Below, one piece after another: positions 10,795 through 21,119 of a stretch of 57,608 nt of DNA. Position numbers and translations under genes: made by a program. Below the pieces are notes generated by a model. It was not told the DNA's origin. It was given only the letters and a program-made list of their open reading frames with translations, and searched no databases. Positions within the stretch are counted from its first letter, which is position 1. The number at the start of each line of letters is the position of its first letter. Source of the stretch: Chara braunii (taxonomy: Eukaryota > Streptophyta > Charophyceae > Charales > Characeae); assembly GCA_003427395.1 (NCBI GenBank), contig BFEA01000071.1, forward strand, positions 390,997 through 448,604, written 5' to 3'.

Positions 10795-12592
10795 CTTCCA
10801 CACCTCCGACAGATCTAGCAGCACAGTTAAACAAACCACTATCACTAAAAAGAACTCAAGAAACCCTGGAAAGAATGGGGAACAAGAAAGCCCCAGGTAT
10901 CGATGACATCATGAAAGAGTTCTGGAGTCTGGACCCATTTCTCCCTGGACCGAGAGGAAGATCTCCTACAGTTTTTCAATGACAGTCGGGATAACGGAAG
11001 GTTGGGAAATTTTTTGAGTACAAATGTTGTCGCTGCTCTATAGAAAGGTTGAGATGAGATTTGAGAATTACAAACCAACGCCCTTCTCACAAGCCCTTAC
11101 AAAATCCTGGCAAACGCAATCGTCAATTGGATACTGAACCTGACGGATAAGTGCCTCCACATATACTAGGCCGAATTCATTCCTATCCTGTACATTCAGG
11201 AAAGTGTCTTATCCCTGAAGTAGGCAGCCAAACAGATAAGGGAATAACATATGCAAGTGGCAATTCTCTTCTTTGATTTTGAAAAGGCATACAATCAAGT
11301 AAGGTCAGACTCCGTGCATGGTAAAGTTGGGGGTAGTCTTTTGTAATGACGTTTCCGGAAGAGTCCAGGTCAACAGGTTACTATCCGGGACCAACCACAT
11401 CTCTAGATCAATGCGGCAAAGAGACCCACACAATGAAGCCCTAGCCTCTTTCTTGAGGAAGAACGCGTCAATTGACAGGCTGTCCACACGATACATTCAT
11501 TCCTGCCACGACTTCTCCTTCCCGACCACCTCGATGTTGCCATTGGATGGACAATACTGACATGCGCCTTCATGTACTTTCAGGTCCTAGTCAGTGCCTT
11601 GGAAATGGAAGTCAATTGGTCCAAAATGGAAGGCTGGTGATTAACAGAGTACATCGCCCCACAACCTTCAGGCATCTGTCAACAAATGTCTTGGTCTACA
11701 GGAGAACAAACATTCCGGTACCTTGGTATAATAGTCAACAAAGACGGAACATGGTCAGGCATGGGGCCAAACCTGATAGCAAAAGCAATTTCGCGGCTGG
11801 CCCGTTGTAAGAAAGAACAACCTGAGAAGACTCAGCGTTATAGAAGGAGACAGGAACAGGGTCTACAAGCCTGAATCATACACACAACACCTGGAAATTG
11901 ATCTCACGGAATGGTCTTGGAGTGCACCCGGCAGTGCCACCACAATATCACAAAGACAAAATAACTGACTATACACCTAAACTAGGGTATAAGCTGTTCT
12001 CCAAACCCATTACAGTATCCTCCGTACTAACAAAAAGATGGCAGAAACAAGAAATCACCCTCACAAATGCAGTCTTCAAACCAGTCTGGTCATCAAGCTT
12101 TTGCACCAGACCGGTCAAACTGGCCAGCCTACCATGGCTCAAAACATTCGGGGAACTCTTGGCTTGCACAAAGAAGAAGGAAAGACAACAGGTCCGAAGA
12201 GGCAACTTGGTGCAAAGTCTGCAATTGCCAAGCCGTAGAGTCTCTTAACCACTGCTTCTTAGAATGTGAGAAGGCACTAAAACTGTGGCATGAAATAGAA
12301 CTAACATGGAATAAATACTCAGGTAGTGTAGTCCAATTTAACCTCGGCACCCTTTTCCTAGACATAGAGCAACACCCTCCCCCCCTCCTCAAAGGTTTCA
12401 ATCTTTTCCTTTTTTCTCAAATAAGGAAAGCGACACTGTGCGCTATCTGGAGAAGAAGATGTGAACTGACCTTTGAAGATCAACTTGCTAACGCAGAGAA
12501 TCCGCTCATCGTTATAAAACAACCAATAGAAACTGAAATCCATGCGCTATGGAAGAAAACTCAATCTCAGATACAAAACTCCCTGGATTAAA
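10795..12592 (+). pseudogene. LINE remnant (plus): RT to C-terminal region
   Basis: Begins near 10795 with NKKAPGIDDIMKEFW (RT block 1, at about 10880). Near 11270 it shows LFFDFEKAYNQV, near 11340 QVNRLLSG, and near 11710 ETFRYLGIIVN. At 12190-12590 it shows CKVCNCQAVESLNHCFLECEKA and IRKATLCAIWRRRCELTFE, the Cys/His and terminal blocks. Stops and frameshifts occur about every 200 bp, so it is an old copy. Its left end meets the minus-strand endonuclease remnant head to head at about 10.79 kb. Confidence 0.75.
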
Positions 12593-13770
12593 AACTTGAG
12601 ACCACCAATAGGTTCACCTTACTAAGATTAGGGAATGCCAACCTAAGCACAATAGTGGGAGGGAGATTAATATTAAAGGATTGGCTAATTCTGCCTGTGC
12701 AAAACAATCAGCAGCTCATAAATCCCCCTACAGCAGCACAAATGTCACACCCAATCGACCCTGACACTGACACAGACAACAGAACAGACACTGCACTATA
12801 AACCCAATAGAAAGAACACCCCTGAACACTCACCTCCGCAATGCACCAAGAATTAGAGCAAAACTAGATAACACCTATCCTTGACCCCATCCCCATAATC
12901 TTCATACGCTACTGACATTGAAACACATCCTTTCTCTACGAGACTTACACAGCCTAAAACACCACTAGAACCCAAAACCCTAAGCCCGGATAACACCCAA
13001 TCCCCCACCTCAAAACCACAGATGACACTATCCCTTAGCCAATCGAAGCACATACCTTAGGAATCCTCAACAGGATTTCATCTTACACCACAGTCCTTGT
13101 AAGAAGTAACAGATTCAAGCCTGCCCCAGAAAGACAGTAAACTGCTGCAGTCAACAGCTAGGACAGGTCAATAAAGGGTTCAATGCTCCAGTTTCACAAG
13201 CATTTCAGGCGGCAAGCAGCTGAGAGGAGCATAGCTTTACAAAAGCATCTACGGAAGCTCTGAACCAGCTTCAAGAGCAGTATAGCACCTATAGGTACCA
13301 AACAGCAAGGGTTATAGTAGTTTTTAGGCTAACTTAGGCAGGGGTGAGGGGAGGTACATCCTTCCAGACTGGAAGTAATCAATGCCGTCCCTCGGGCCTC
13401 CCAACTGTTATGGGGAGAAGTGTTCTTGCGGGCCTTGATCTTCGGTTCCTCCTCTTATTTTGGAAGCTAAGTCCATGGCGGAATGCGAAAGTGGGTTGGG
13501 CACAATATGAATGACAGCAATCCCTGCGGAAGGCAGACAAAGGAGCCCAAGACTGAAGATCAGGGAACTTTGAAGCCTTCCATGCATGGCAACCATATCC
13601 AGCTTCCCAACTCACTTCACGGTCAAAGGCTGACCCTTCTGTGTGTCTTGGTTAATCACCACTCCCAGAACATCTGACAGTCAATCCTCCTGATTAAGGG
13701 GTAATCATACTAATCAATGATGTTCAGGGTTTCAGCCAAACAGGAGGAAGCGTGGAGAGAGTACATCTCT
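12593..13770. other. Unassigned intronic sequence
   Basis: I see no credible gene or recognisable element. The first 250 bp may be the 3' untranslated part of the plus-strand LINE remnant. The short open frames near 13.4-13.7 kb have no family features. Confidence 0.4.
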
Positions 13771-13775
13771 GTGTT

Positions 13776-13930
13776 TTTTATTCCACTTGCCAGTGGAATG
13801 CAACCGGACTGATGCTGCCAGAACGGACAAGAAGCCCAGACCATAAGGACCTGGATTTTTTTTGGGGGGTGGGACTCCTTTTCATTCTGGGGAACATCAG
13901 TCCGGTTCCTCCCTTTTGGAACAGCAATAG
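13776..13930. repeat. Inverted pair of LINE-tail/SINE-like fragments
   Basis: 13776-13850 reads in plus orientation AACCGGACTGATGCT...GACCATAAGGACCTG and ends in a T run. 13880-13930 holds the reverse orientation, CATTCTGGGGAACATCAGTC...GGTTCC. Both match the 3' tail shared with the repeats at 30452-30660, 46095-46271 and 56225-56435. A further partial minus copy is at 14488-14516. Confidence 0.65.
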
Positions 13931-14020
13931 AGAACTCACGGAAAGCAATGCCGCACAGAAAAACCAAAATATGATGCACATACTTAAAGATGCATACTTT
14001 TCTTCAAGATCAACGACGTA

Positions 14021-14066
14021 AAAAAAAAAAAAGAAAGAAAGAAGAAGAAGAAGAAGAAGAAGAAGA
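14021..14066. repeat. A-rich / GAA microsatellite
   Basis: A run of 12 A, then GAAA steps and then (GAA)n. A simple repeat. Confidence 0.9.
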
Positions 14067-14158
14067 CAGAAAGAGAGAAGTTTAGAAAACAAAAAGGGCA
14101 GGGAAAGAGAGAGAGGAAAGGGGAGAGCCAGAAAAGATCCTCAATGAAGGAGACCTAC

Positions 14159-14395
14159 TTGTATGAGAGGCAATGAGTCTTGGAATCCCTTTATTTTGCC
14201 TTCGACCAGCCCAAAGGTGGGCCTGGACTTCAGTGCCTTCATTCGCTTGGCCCTTATAACAAACTCGTCTGTTCCAGCCAATAGCTTTTGAATGTCAAGC
14301 TCTGCCCACAGCATGGATGATGATTGCTTGACCGTTGCAGAGAAATCTGTGTAGAGTTGATAAATCTGGACCAGGTCCTTCATTAGGTTCTCGAT
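14159..14395 (-). CDS. Axonemal-type dynein heavy chain exon (tail-to-linker)
   Basis: A 237-nt exon, exactly 79 codons in phase 0 at both ends, with acceptor TTTGGTGCAG|ATC and donor CAA|gtaggt. The product starts IENLMKDLVQIYQLY and continues through SSSMLWAELDIQKLL, a weakly conserved hinge, GKIKGF and SLPLIQ. This is the DHC_N2 pattern (W..LD...L, ..F...LPLI..L) that immediately precedes the HWE(K/Q)LM motif, which the next exon supplies. It is intact. It belongs to the same minus-strand gene as 16693-16788 and 8283-8947. Confidence 0.95.
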
Positions 14396-14883
14396 CTGCA
14401 CCAAACAACGTGACCGGTCATCATTACAGGAAAAACTTCGCTATACTCGACCTCCATTGAATAACGAGAAACTCAACAAGCCCCATCTATTCTGGGGGGC
14501 AGCAGTCTGGTTGCTTATCACAAACAAGCAACGACAAGGTTAGACAGGATAAAAGACAAGAATAGAAAGACAGAGCAGTACAGCCAGTACCCCCGCGGCA
14601 CGAGACAGTGATTGGGTGGGTCTGCATGGGTGGGCACAGCACCCAATTCCCATCCCTGCGACCAGGGGTCCCATGATGGCCCGGAAACTTACATGCAGTA
14701 CCCTTGTGCAACAGTTAGATTGAAAACTCTCGAGTTTCTCGTGTTTGGCCCGTACTTGCAGCAGTTTGCCCATCCCTTGGCGGACTCAGACCTTTCTTAC
14801 TGCACTATAGTTCGTTTTGGGCTGGGTTGTACGTTTTCTTTAGGGGGGCCTGTATATTCTTTTATGTTTTTTTAGCTTTTTAA

Positions 14884-14885
<2 letters not shown>

Positions 14886-14921
<36 letters not shown>
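14886..14921. repeat. Poly(T) run
   Basis: About 36 consecutive T. It could be the reversed poly(A) tail of a minus-strand retro-insertion, but I could not identify a body on its right. Confidence 0.8.
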
Positions 14922-15237
14922 TTGACTGGTTTTGGTGTTTCCTATTGCTACTGTTTGCAGCTTTCGGTTTGGCAATGATTTCTACTGATCGGTGGATCTT
15001 TAGAGTGTCTAGAGTAGGGTTGGGGAGAGATCCCTACTGTGACCTTGAGTTGTGTCATACATGCTGCTCATAGGGGCCCGTAAGGATGTGCATAGATGTA
15101 GAATTTGGTGGTGTTTTGCTGTTTTTGGGTTACTGTACCTGGGCTGATGCCAGGGAGAACTCATGGGAGGGTCGCTCTGTTTTCAGGGAAAGAACTGAGC
15201 TAATGGCTCTGGGGGGTGTATCGTTGGACGTCGGCGC

Positions 15238-15873
15238 TTGGTTTTGTTGAAACAAAAATCCAGGAAAGGGATGATGAATCAAGACAGAGATGAGATGGGA
15301 AGGAATGTAGAGCGTGTGACAGTCCAAGATCAGTTGGTGATGGCGATGGCAGCCTTGGAGGGAGATGCCAAAGCATGTGCCATGAGCCAAGTGCAGCCCG
15401 CTGGGTATGAGTTCTGGTTGAACAGGTATTGTGAGGCCCTCGAGTTAGACGAGTTTCTTGAGAACCTGCTTGACCAGTTCCCCGACAAGAACAAGGGCAT
15501 CAAGGCCGGAGAAGATATCCTGTGCATCCACCTCACACCATGGCCTAGCGTAGACGCCCCTGCAGCAGACCAGCCATGGAGCAACAGATGAACAAGCTCT
15601 TAGGCAGTTAGCTAAACCATACCTGATTCTGTGACAAACAACTAGCCCCAGAACTTGAGGAGGAAGGAAACGTTATGGAGATAAGGCTAGAGATATAGCA
15701 GCCCTATAGCAGCAAGTCAACCGAACTGCCTTCTCCGAGCTAAAGAAGGGAGGGACATGGGAGGGAAAGAAGATCATCAAGGACATGGTCACACAGAACC
15801 GCGTGTTCATCCTGTTGGAAGATAGTGCAGGTGAACCTATCTCTTACGACCAGATCGAAATGAGCTGCAACGG
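15238..15873 (+). pseudogene. Retroelement gag-like fragment
   Basis: A plus-strand frame includes VQDQLVMAMAALEGDAKA, FWLNRYCEALELDEFLENL and QFPDKNKGIKAGEDIL, which has the look of an LTR-retrotransposon capsid (helical, DEFLE...QFPD). After stops the coding look resumes at 15670-15870 with ARDIAAL, TAFSELKKGGTWEGKKII and VFILLEDSAGEPISYDQI. The stops at about 15591 and 15706 show that it is dead. It could instead be the 5' half of the gag type seen at 43.3-44.9 kb. I infer the assignment from composition, not from a diagnostic motif. Confidence 0.45.
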
Positions 15874-15882
15874 TGGGGGGGA

Positions 15883-15900
15883 CACACACACACACACGCA

Positions 15901-15932
<32 letters not shown>

Positions 15933-15933
15933 N

Positions 15934-16009
<76 letters not shown>
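15883..16009. repeat. (CA)n(GA)n compound microsatellite
   Basis: About 25 CA repeats, a single N at 15933, then about 38 GA repeats. The N marks an unresolved junction between the two arrays. Open frames across it (Thr/His, Arg/Glu, Ser/Leu, Val/Cys) are by-products of the repeat. Confidence 0.95.
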
Positions 16010-16012
<3 letters not shown>

Positions 16013-16692
16013 GTGCCTGTGTGTGCATAGGTTTGGTTGAGGGGGAGAGATACATACCTGTTGCTGGTTGGCAGCCATAGCCGTGTGGACACTTGTATAC
16101 AACTTGATGTATCAAAGACTTTCGAATTACGAGTAATCTTGAAGTGTGTTCAACTTGTGTAAAGGGTGACTCTTGTGTGAAGTTTTGTGTGTGTGTGCGT
16201 GTGTGGACTTGGTGGATTGTGAGTGTGAAAGTCCGTGTGAAAGTTTGGATCATTGCACCCTCTGCTAAACCTCTCTTATTGCACTTTATGTCCTCCTTGA
16301 GAGCAAAGCCTCACGTGATGTGCATATATTTGAGTATATATGATTTGCCAACTACTTTTTAAAAGAAAAAATGGGCTTGGCTGGTTGATGCAATTGCCAG
16401 GTCGCAGTGCAACCTTAGAGGTCATATTGGTGCAGATTGCACTGTGATCACATCTCAAGAAGAGGAAACCAGTAAAGTACTTGAAAATTGGAAACGACAA
16501 GATTAGGAAAAGAACATACAGATCAAAGTGGGAAGCAAGTCATCATGAGGATGCAACAACCACACATGCCCATTCATTGAACAGTGTTCGAACCATGATC
16601 AACATCTCATGAATGCACCATGCTTGAAAACCCGCACACGCACACAACTTGAGTGCATGAGATTGGAAAGGGAGCTTTGAAGCTTTCAATAC

Positions 16693-16788
16693 CTCCAACA
16701 GCTCTGGATAAGAAGTTATCGGCAGATCAAAGAGCTTCTGCGCAAGCACCAGCTGGTCGCGCTTGGCATGTTTTGTGGCTAACTCTCC
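16693..16788 (-). CDS. Axonemal-type dynein heavy chain exon (LFDLPITSYPEL)
   Basis: A 96-nt exon of 32 codons with acceptor GGTTCTCAG|GGA and donor GAG|gtattg, phase 0 at both ends. It encodes GELATKHAKRDQLVLAQKL followed by FDLPITSYPELLE. The LFDLPI(T/S)xYPEL word is diagnostic for axonemal dynein heavy chains, just before the linker. It joins ...ELMKKFQ from 42485 upstream and IENLMKDL from 14395 downstream without a frame break. The exon is below the length of most ORF listings and would be missed without the splice sites. Confidence 0.93.
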
Positions 16789-17289
16789 CTGAGAACCAGA
16801 AATTCAGCATCATAGTCAGGAGATCACGAGAAGCATAGCAAGTTCTTCTTTCATCGAGTCTTGAAGTGCACTCAGGAGCGATTATCATTATGGCAGTACC
16901 AGCTATTGGCTATGGACGTTTTGTTTTTTTTACAGGAAAGTCTCAAAGCGAACAAGTATCAACCAGCAGATGGTCCATGAAATTTCAACATGACCCTCGT
17001 ACAAAATACTAAGAAGACTACATGAAGTTATGAACAGACCACCAATAAGAGTTGAGTACACTGGTCCAAAAACAATAAGAGTGTGCATGCACTTCAATCA
17101 GCGAAATTTCCTTTCTCTCCCACTGATTTTGATAGTTACCAGAAAATGGTCCACTTAGAGCTTTCGTTTATGACCAGGGATCACTAGAGCAACTCCAGAA
17201 TCTCATTACAAATTTCAAAATGAACTGTTTGCAACTCCCCATTCTGTTTTTCTCTCTCCTCCCTCATTCGTGGCTACCCATAATCTGGA

Positions 17290-17515
17290 CTGAAGATAGC
17301 TGATACCCATAGCTGATGGCCTGATACCATATCTGACACCTATCGCTGATACCCAGTGCTGGGTATTGACTGATTCCCATCATCTCGCTGATACCCATCG
17401 CAGGTACCACACATGATACCCATAGCTGCTACTCATAGCCCAGACCTGAGCTGATACCCATGGCTGCTACTCATAGCTGACACCCATAGCTAACACCCAC
17501 AGTTGATACCTGTGG
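17290..17515. repeat. Degenerate minisatellite, unit about 15 bp (TAGCTGATACCCA)
   Basis: About 13 imperfect copies of (A)TAGCTGATACCCAT and variants (GCTGCTACTCATAG, GCTAACACCCACAG) in one direction. Irregular spacing and many substitutions show age. No coding use was found. Confidence 0.8.
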
Positions 17516-17529
17516 AGTTCGAAGGAAGG

Positions 17530-18110
17530 TACGATGCAAGGAAAATGATATATAAAGTGTAGGTAAGGGACTCAACCTCCTCACAAGCGAAAGCATCCTC
17601 GGATGTATGCTCCTGAAGAGCCTGCATGGCGGGCGAAACATGCAGAGTATTGACACCATGCTTCTAGATACTTTAGCCCAAAGGCGGGGAGAAGGGCGAA
17701 GCACTGAGTGGGGAAGTTTGGTCCTAAGGTGGTTCAGGTCCTTCAGGAGAGTGTATCGTTGGAGGATCCAATGCAGCCTGGCATTATGCCTCTTTGAAAA
17801 ATGTTGTGTGCTCCTTTCTTTTGGTCTCGGTTTCAACAGTGCGTCACGGCGCTGACCTTCCCTCTCTCTCTGCCTGTCTTCCTCTCCCTCGCGGTGCATG
17901 CAGTATCTCACTTGTGTGTGCTATAGATTTCCCCACAACAGCCCCAATTCCACCCACTCTTTTATTTTTATTTTTTTATGATCGATTCAGAGTCAAAGCA
18001 GTCTTTGTCCTATTGCAGACAAAGAGAGCATTTGAGATGAGACAGTCCAACATATCAAAGCAATTTTATAATTAGACAGTTTATTGGTTGTCCTTGGGGT
18101 ACCCCTTCCA
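17530..18110. other. Unassigned intronic sequence
   Basis: Short open frames without domain features. No element boundaries are visible. Confidence 0.4.
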
Positions 18111-18112
18111 TT

Positions 18113-18262
18113 TGTTCTTGCAGCTCCCCTTTTACTGTGCCTCTTACGTACAAGGCTACCCACGTTGATTGTGGTTGAGTGGCAGCTGCCCACATCCCCG
18201 TGTACCTTCACGCCCCACTTGCACGTTATTTCAGGAGGCACTGAGGCAGAGTAAAAGGGAAA
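18113..18262. repeat. Dispersed repeat A (second copy at 56070-56210)
   Basis: TTTTACTGTGCCTCT...GTACAAG, GCTGCCCACAT...CGTGT and GAGGCAGAGTAA occur in the same order here and at 56070-56210. A companion block, CTGTTCTCTTAA.GATGCTCAT, occurs at 18396-18450 and at 57338-57395. It is probably part of a longer repeat or a transposon end. No coding content. Confidence 0.7.
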
Positions 18263-18489
18263 GTATGCTCCTGTGCATTTCTCTTCAGGCCTTCATACTC
18301 CTCTTCATTTCACTTCAGATCTTCAGCTTATACTTGGTCTTTGTGTCCGTCCTTCATCTTCATACTTCCATTCATTTCATTTCTGATCTTCATATTGTCT
18401 GTTCTCTTAACGATGCTCATTTGTATGTACTTGTTAGTAGCACAAAGGGAATGGAGGGGAACATGTTGGGTTGAGGAGCAGTTAATGCC

Positions 18490-19990
18490 TATGGCAAGCG
18501 GCCACTCCTACAGACTGGACAGGACAGGTTCGGGCGTGGACTATGGAAGCACTGCATCCAATTCTCGCAGTCACAGTTGCTGCATCGAATGGCACGGCCC
18601 AGACAGATGTCACAGGCTACGTGGCTCCTACATGCTAGGAACACAGGGGCACATCGACCGCAATTATAGAGGCATTGCCGTTCCAGCCCATCTACAAATT
18701 GGACATGACATGTCAGGGTGCCCTACATGAATACAGTACTGACTGTCATCGTACGTATGGAAGCAAAAACTCACGTGGACTATCCCTTCAATCCTCATGG
18801 CACAAGGCATGCGAACCATATGCTAGTTGAATCTCCGGCGGGTCATCACAAAGCGGCATGGAGCATCTTTCTTGGGCTTCCTCCGTATTTATTCCTTTTC
18901 TATGGGCAGACAACAACAGGGAGAATCGGTCCAAAGCAAGGGCGTTCAGCTGCTGCAGGATTTGGTCCGCAACAACTTGCCCTGGTGGTGATAAATTATG
19001 AGCACATCACTCTGCCGGTGGATCATCTAGAAGACTAGAAGTCTATTTTCCTCCTCGGACTGCTGTGTCTGTCGTTCGTCTGGCAAGAAAGAGGGAGATT
19101 CGTCAGCGATTGCCGTAGGTGTACAGCCAACACCACATGTGGGGACATGCTAGGAGAGGATGTGGAGGGTGATGGCACCAGGGATAGTCCACGCAGCAAA
19201 GACACATACTTTCTACGACAGCTTCCTGGAAGCATTGACTACACATGGCATGTTGCTGACATGTCATTAGTATGGAAGGCTGGCGTGCACAGTTATTTGA
19301 GCATGGCAGATGAAGGCCACAACGGCATGCTGGGCAAGTAATCAGGGGGTGAGGGCGATGAGCACAGGACAGGGGATCACAGTTTTCGTGTGAGAGGCTA
19401 GCAGTGGCCATCCCTTCATAGTGTTCACAGCAGAGGCTATGCCGTGTACATGCCAATCAAACTGCACCTGTGCGACGACACAACGGGAGGGCACAGCCAC
19501 CATTCTCTGGAGAGGTCTTTTCACTGTTTGTGGTAGAACCAGCCGGATTGTTCTCCGCAGGTGCAGTGCTTGCAAACGCTCATCGACATACTGTTCCTGA
19601 TGGACGAGCCAGACTGAATGATCCTCCAGCATTTGGTGATAGACAAAGTTAATATTTTCCATTGTGTGCACCCTACCGCCATTGTCCCATAGGGTCCTTG
19701 AATTATCTGCAAAGGTAAGAGCACTGAAATGACCTGGACGATATAAGATGTATGCCAAATATTCGGATCCCTGCCTGGCATGTGGTTTTGCGGAGCAGGC
19801 TGGAATTGCAGTCGCCTACCCATAATTGCCATATCCAGGACTTCTATGTTCACACCAGGTGCAGCGCTGTCGTCCTGTGGGCAGACGGCACGGTGCTCTT
19901 CTTCTATCCAGCGAACAACGTCTGCGAAATCAGAAAAAGTATACGGATTACAATTGTAAGCAAGGAGATTCAGAGGAAGCTACGGAGAGA
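18490..19990 (-). pseudogene. Decayed Cys-rich (RING-like CPxC) gene of unknown family
   Basis: On the minus strand, 19960-19740 reads as coding (PYTFSDFADVVRWIEEEHRAV...), then YLAYILYRPGHFSALTFADN and TLWDNGGRVHTMENINF, a pattern reminiscent of cysteine-peptidase (USP/C19-like) HFSAL...DNG segments. It then changes frame into Cys/His-rich modules. 19456-19103 has HPLITCPACRCG, QQHAMCSQCFQEAVVE and HPLLACPHMWCW; 18720-18490 has HPDMSCPICRW, RCSNCDCENWMQCF and NLSCPVCRSG. The repeating HPx3(S/T/A)CPxC(R) word suggests tandem RING-like zinc modules. At least three frame changes and several stops make it a pseudogene, or a gene with unresolved introns. I do not recognise the family. Confidence 0.4.
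18726..18857. repeat. Dispersed repeat B (second copy at 41123-41246)
   Basis: About 110 bp including CAGTA.TGACT.TCATC, GACTATCCCTTCA.., ATCCTCATGGC.CAA.GCATG and GGGTCATCACA is shared at about 85% with 41123-41246. At 41244 the second copy runs straight into the LINE-tail motif GTCAGTCCGGTTCCTATTC. Confidence 0.75.
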
Positions 19991-19999
19991 TTTTGCGCT

Positions 20000-21118
20000 C
20001 GCGCCTTCGGTAAGCGCTGAAAACAACGCTAATTCGCGCTCGCGTCCCACGGCACCCTGCCTCCGCGCTGGCGAGGGCGCCAACTTCGATTTTCAATTTT
20101 GAACGTCGAGCTCACGTCGCGATGGTGCACGCAACAACCCCTTTTCCTGGAAAACGACACACAAACTGATCCTCCCACTCAAGTGCCCTAGCCATAGCCG
20201 GGCGTCCCGAAGAGGACTCACACGCGCGCGCGCCCCAATCACAGGGCATGAAGGGCGCAATAAGGACAAGGGACGCAAGGACGAGTTCGGTATCTAGCCG
20301 AGGACTGGGACAAAGGGAGGACTTGACACAGGAAGTAAGGAGCAGCTCTCCCCAGGCCAGAGCGGGCAGCAACAGAGACAAAGAAGAGCCTTCCAAGTGA
20401 GCACTCAAGTAGCAATCGAAGGGCAGTGTCCGTTTCCAAAACCGCCTGAAGCACAACTCCCCAAGGGCAGACCATACGAAGAAGAAGATCGCTCCTCTTC
20501 AGGAAACCGCCCAACACGCAACAACACGGCAATGTAAGGACAACAAACGGACAGCGAGGCTGCTACAGCACGGGACATGAAGTGAGAGCTAACCGAAACT
20601 GGAAATACCACCTCTCCCTTACCCCCCCTCTCCCATCCCCCTCCCACACCTCGTCTTTTCCATCTTATAGAACGATCGATCCTACCAATCCTCACGGGAT
20701 TTTTCTTCAAATAATTCCTCCTTACCTCTAAGGCGGACAAATCAAACTCCCCCACACACTCACCCCCCCTCCTTTTTACGTCACCCCACCAAATCCTCCT
20801 AATTTATCTCACCACCAACCTCCACCCCGCACCGACCTTACACTGACACAGCACTCCCACCACAGAGTGCCGCCCCCTCTCTTCGCTAAGGCTCCCCTCA
20901 CATCCGATCCCCCCCTTATCCCCCCCACAACGCCTGACCTCCCCCTCCCCTCCCCCCCAGCTTCCCATCTCCACGGATACCCACAATCACTAGGGCACAA
21001 AGAATCCACCTCCTTCTTCGCCCAATAACTCACTGTACACAGCAGCATACCCAACATCGCCTCCTGCCCCCCCCACTCACAATCCCAAGCATCAAATACC
21101 CGAAACTATTTCCCTCCT
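20000..21118. other. GC-rich then C-rich tract, no gene seen
   Basis: 20000-20240 is CpG-rich with CGCGCTCGCG-type words. 20590-21118 is strongly pyrimidine (C) biased and ends in the assembly gap. The frames open in it are low-complexity. A promoter-like CpG island is possible, but there is no gene next to it that I trust. Confidence 0.4.
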
Positions 21119-21119
21119 C

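Larger units (their letters stand above)
8948..14158 (-). other. Dynein intron of about 5.2 kb
   Basis: Bounded by donor CAA|gtaggt at 14158 and acceptor gacag at 8948. It contains a GC-rich direct-repeat pair, LINE remnants of opposite polarity, a tandem duplication and LINE-tail fragments, described separately. No other gene is seen in it. Confidence 0.8.
14396..16692 (-). other. Dynein intron of about 2.3 kb
   Basis: Bounded by GAG|gtattg at 16692 and GGTGCAG at 14396. It contains a T36 run, a gag-like fragment and the CA/GA microsatellite. The stretch 14520-15130 has no gene that I can recognise. Confidence 0.8.

Noticed and set aside
9640-12592. Twin-primed single LINE insertion
   Set aside because: Head-to-head polarity fits, but both halves include a differing RT block 1, so two elements are more likely.
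15883-16030. Open frames of repeated Ser-Leu, Val-Cys, Thr-His or Arg-Glu
   Set aside because: By-products of the CA/GA microsatellite; no start context or domain.
19757-19840. A 27-bp intron in the Cys-rich locus
   Set aside because: GT...AG ends exist at IVQ|gtcatttc...ttgcag, but the alternative frame reads through with better coding character.
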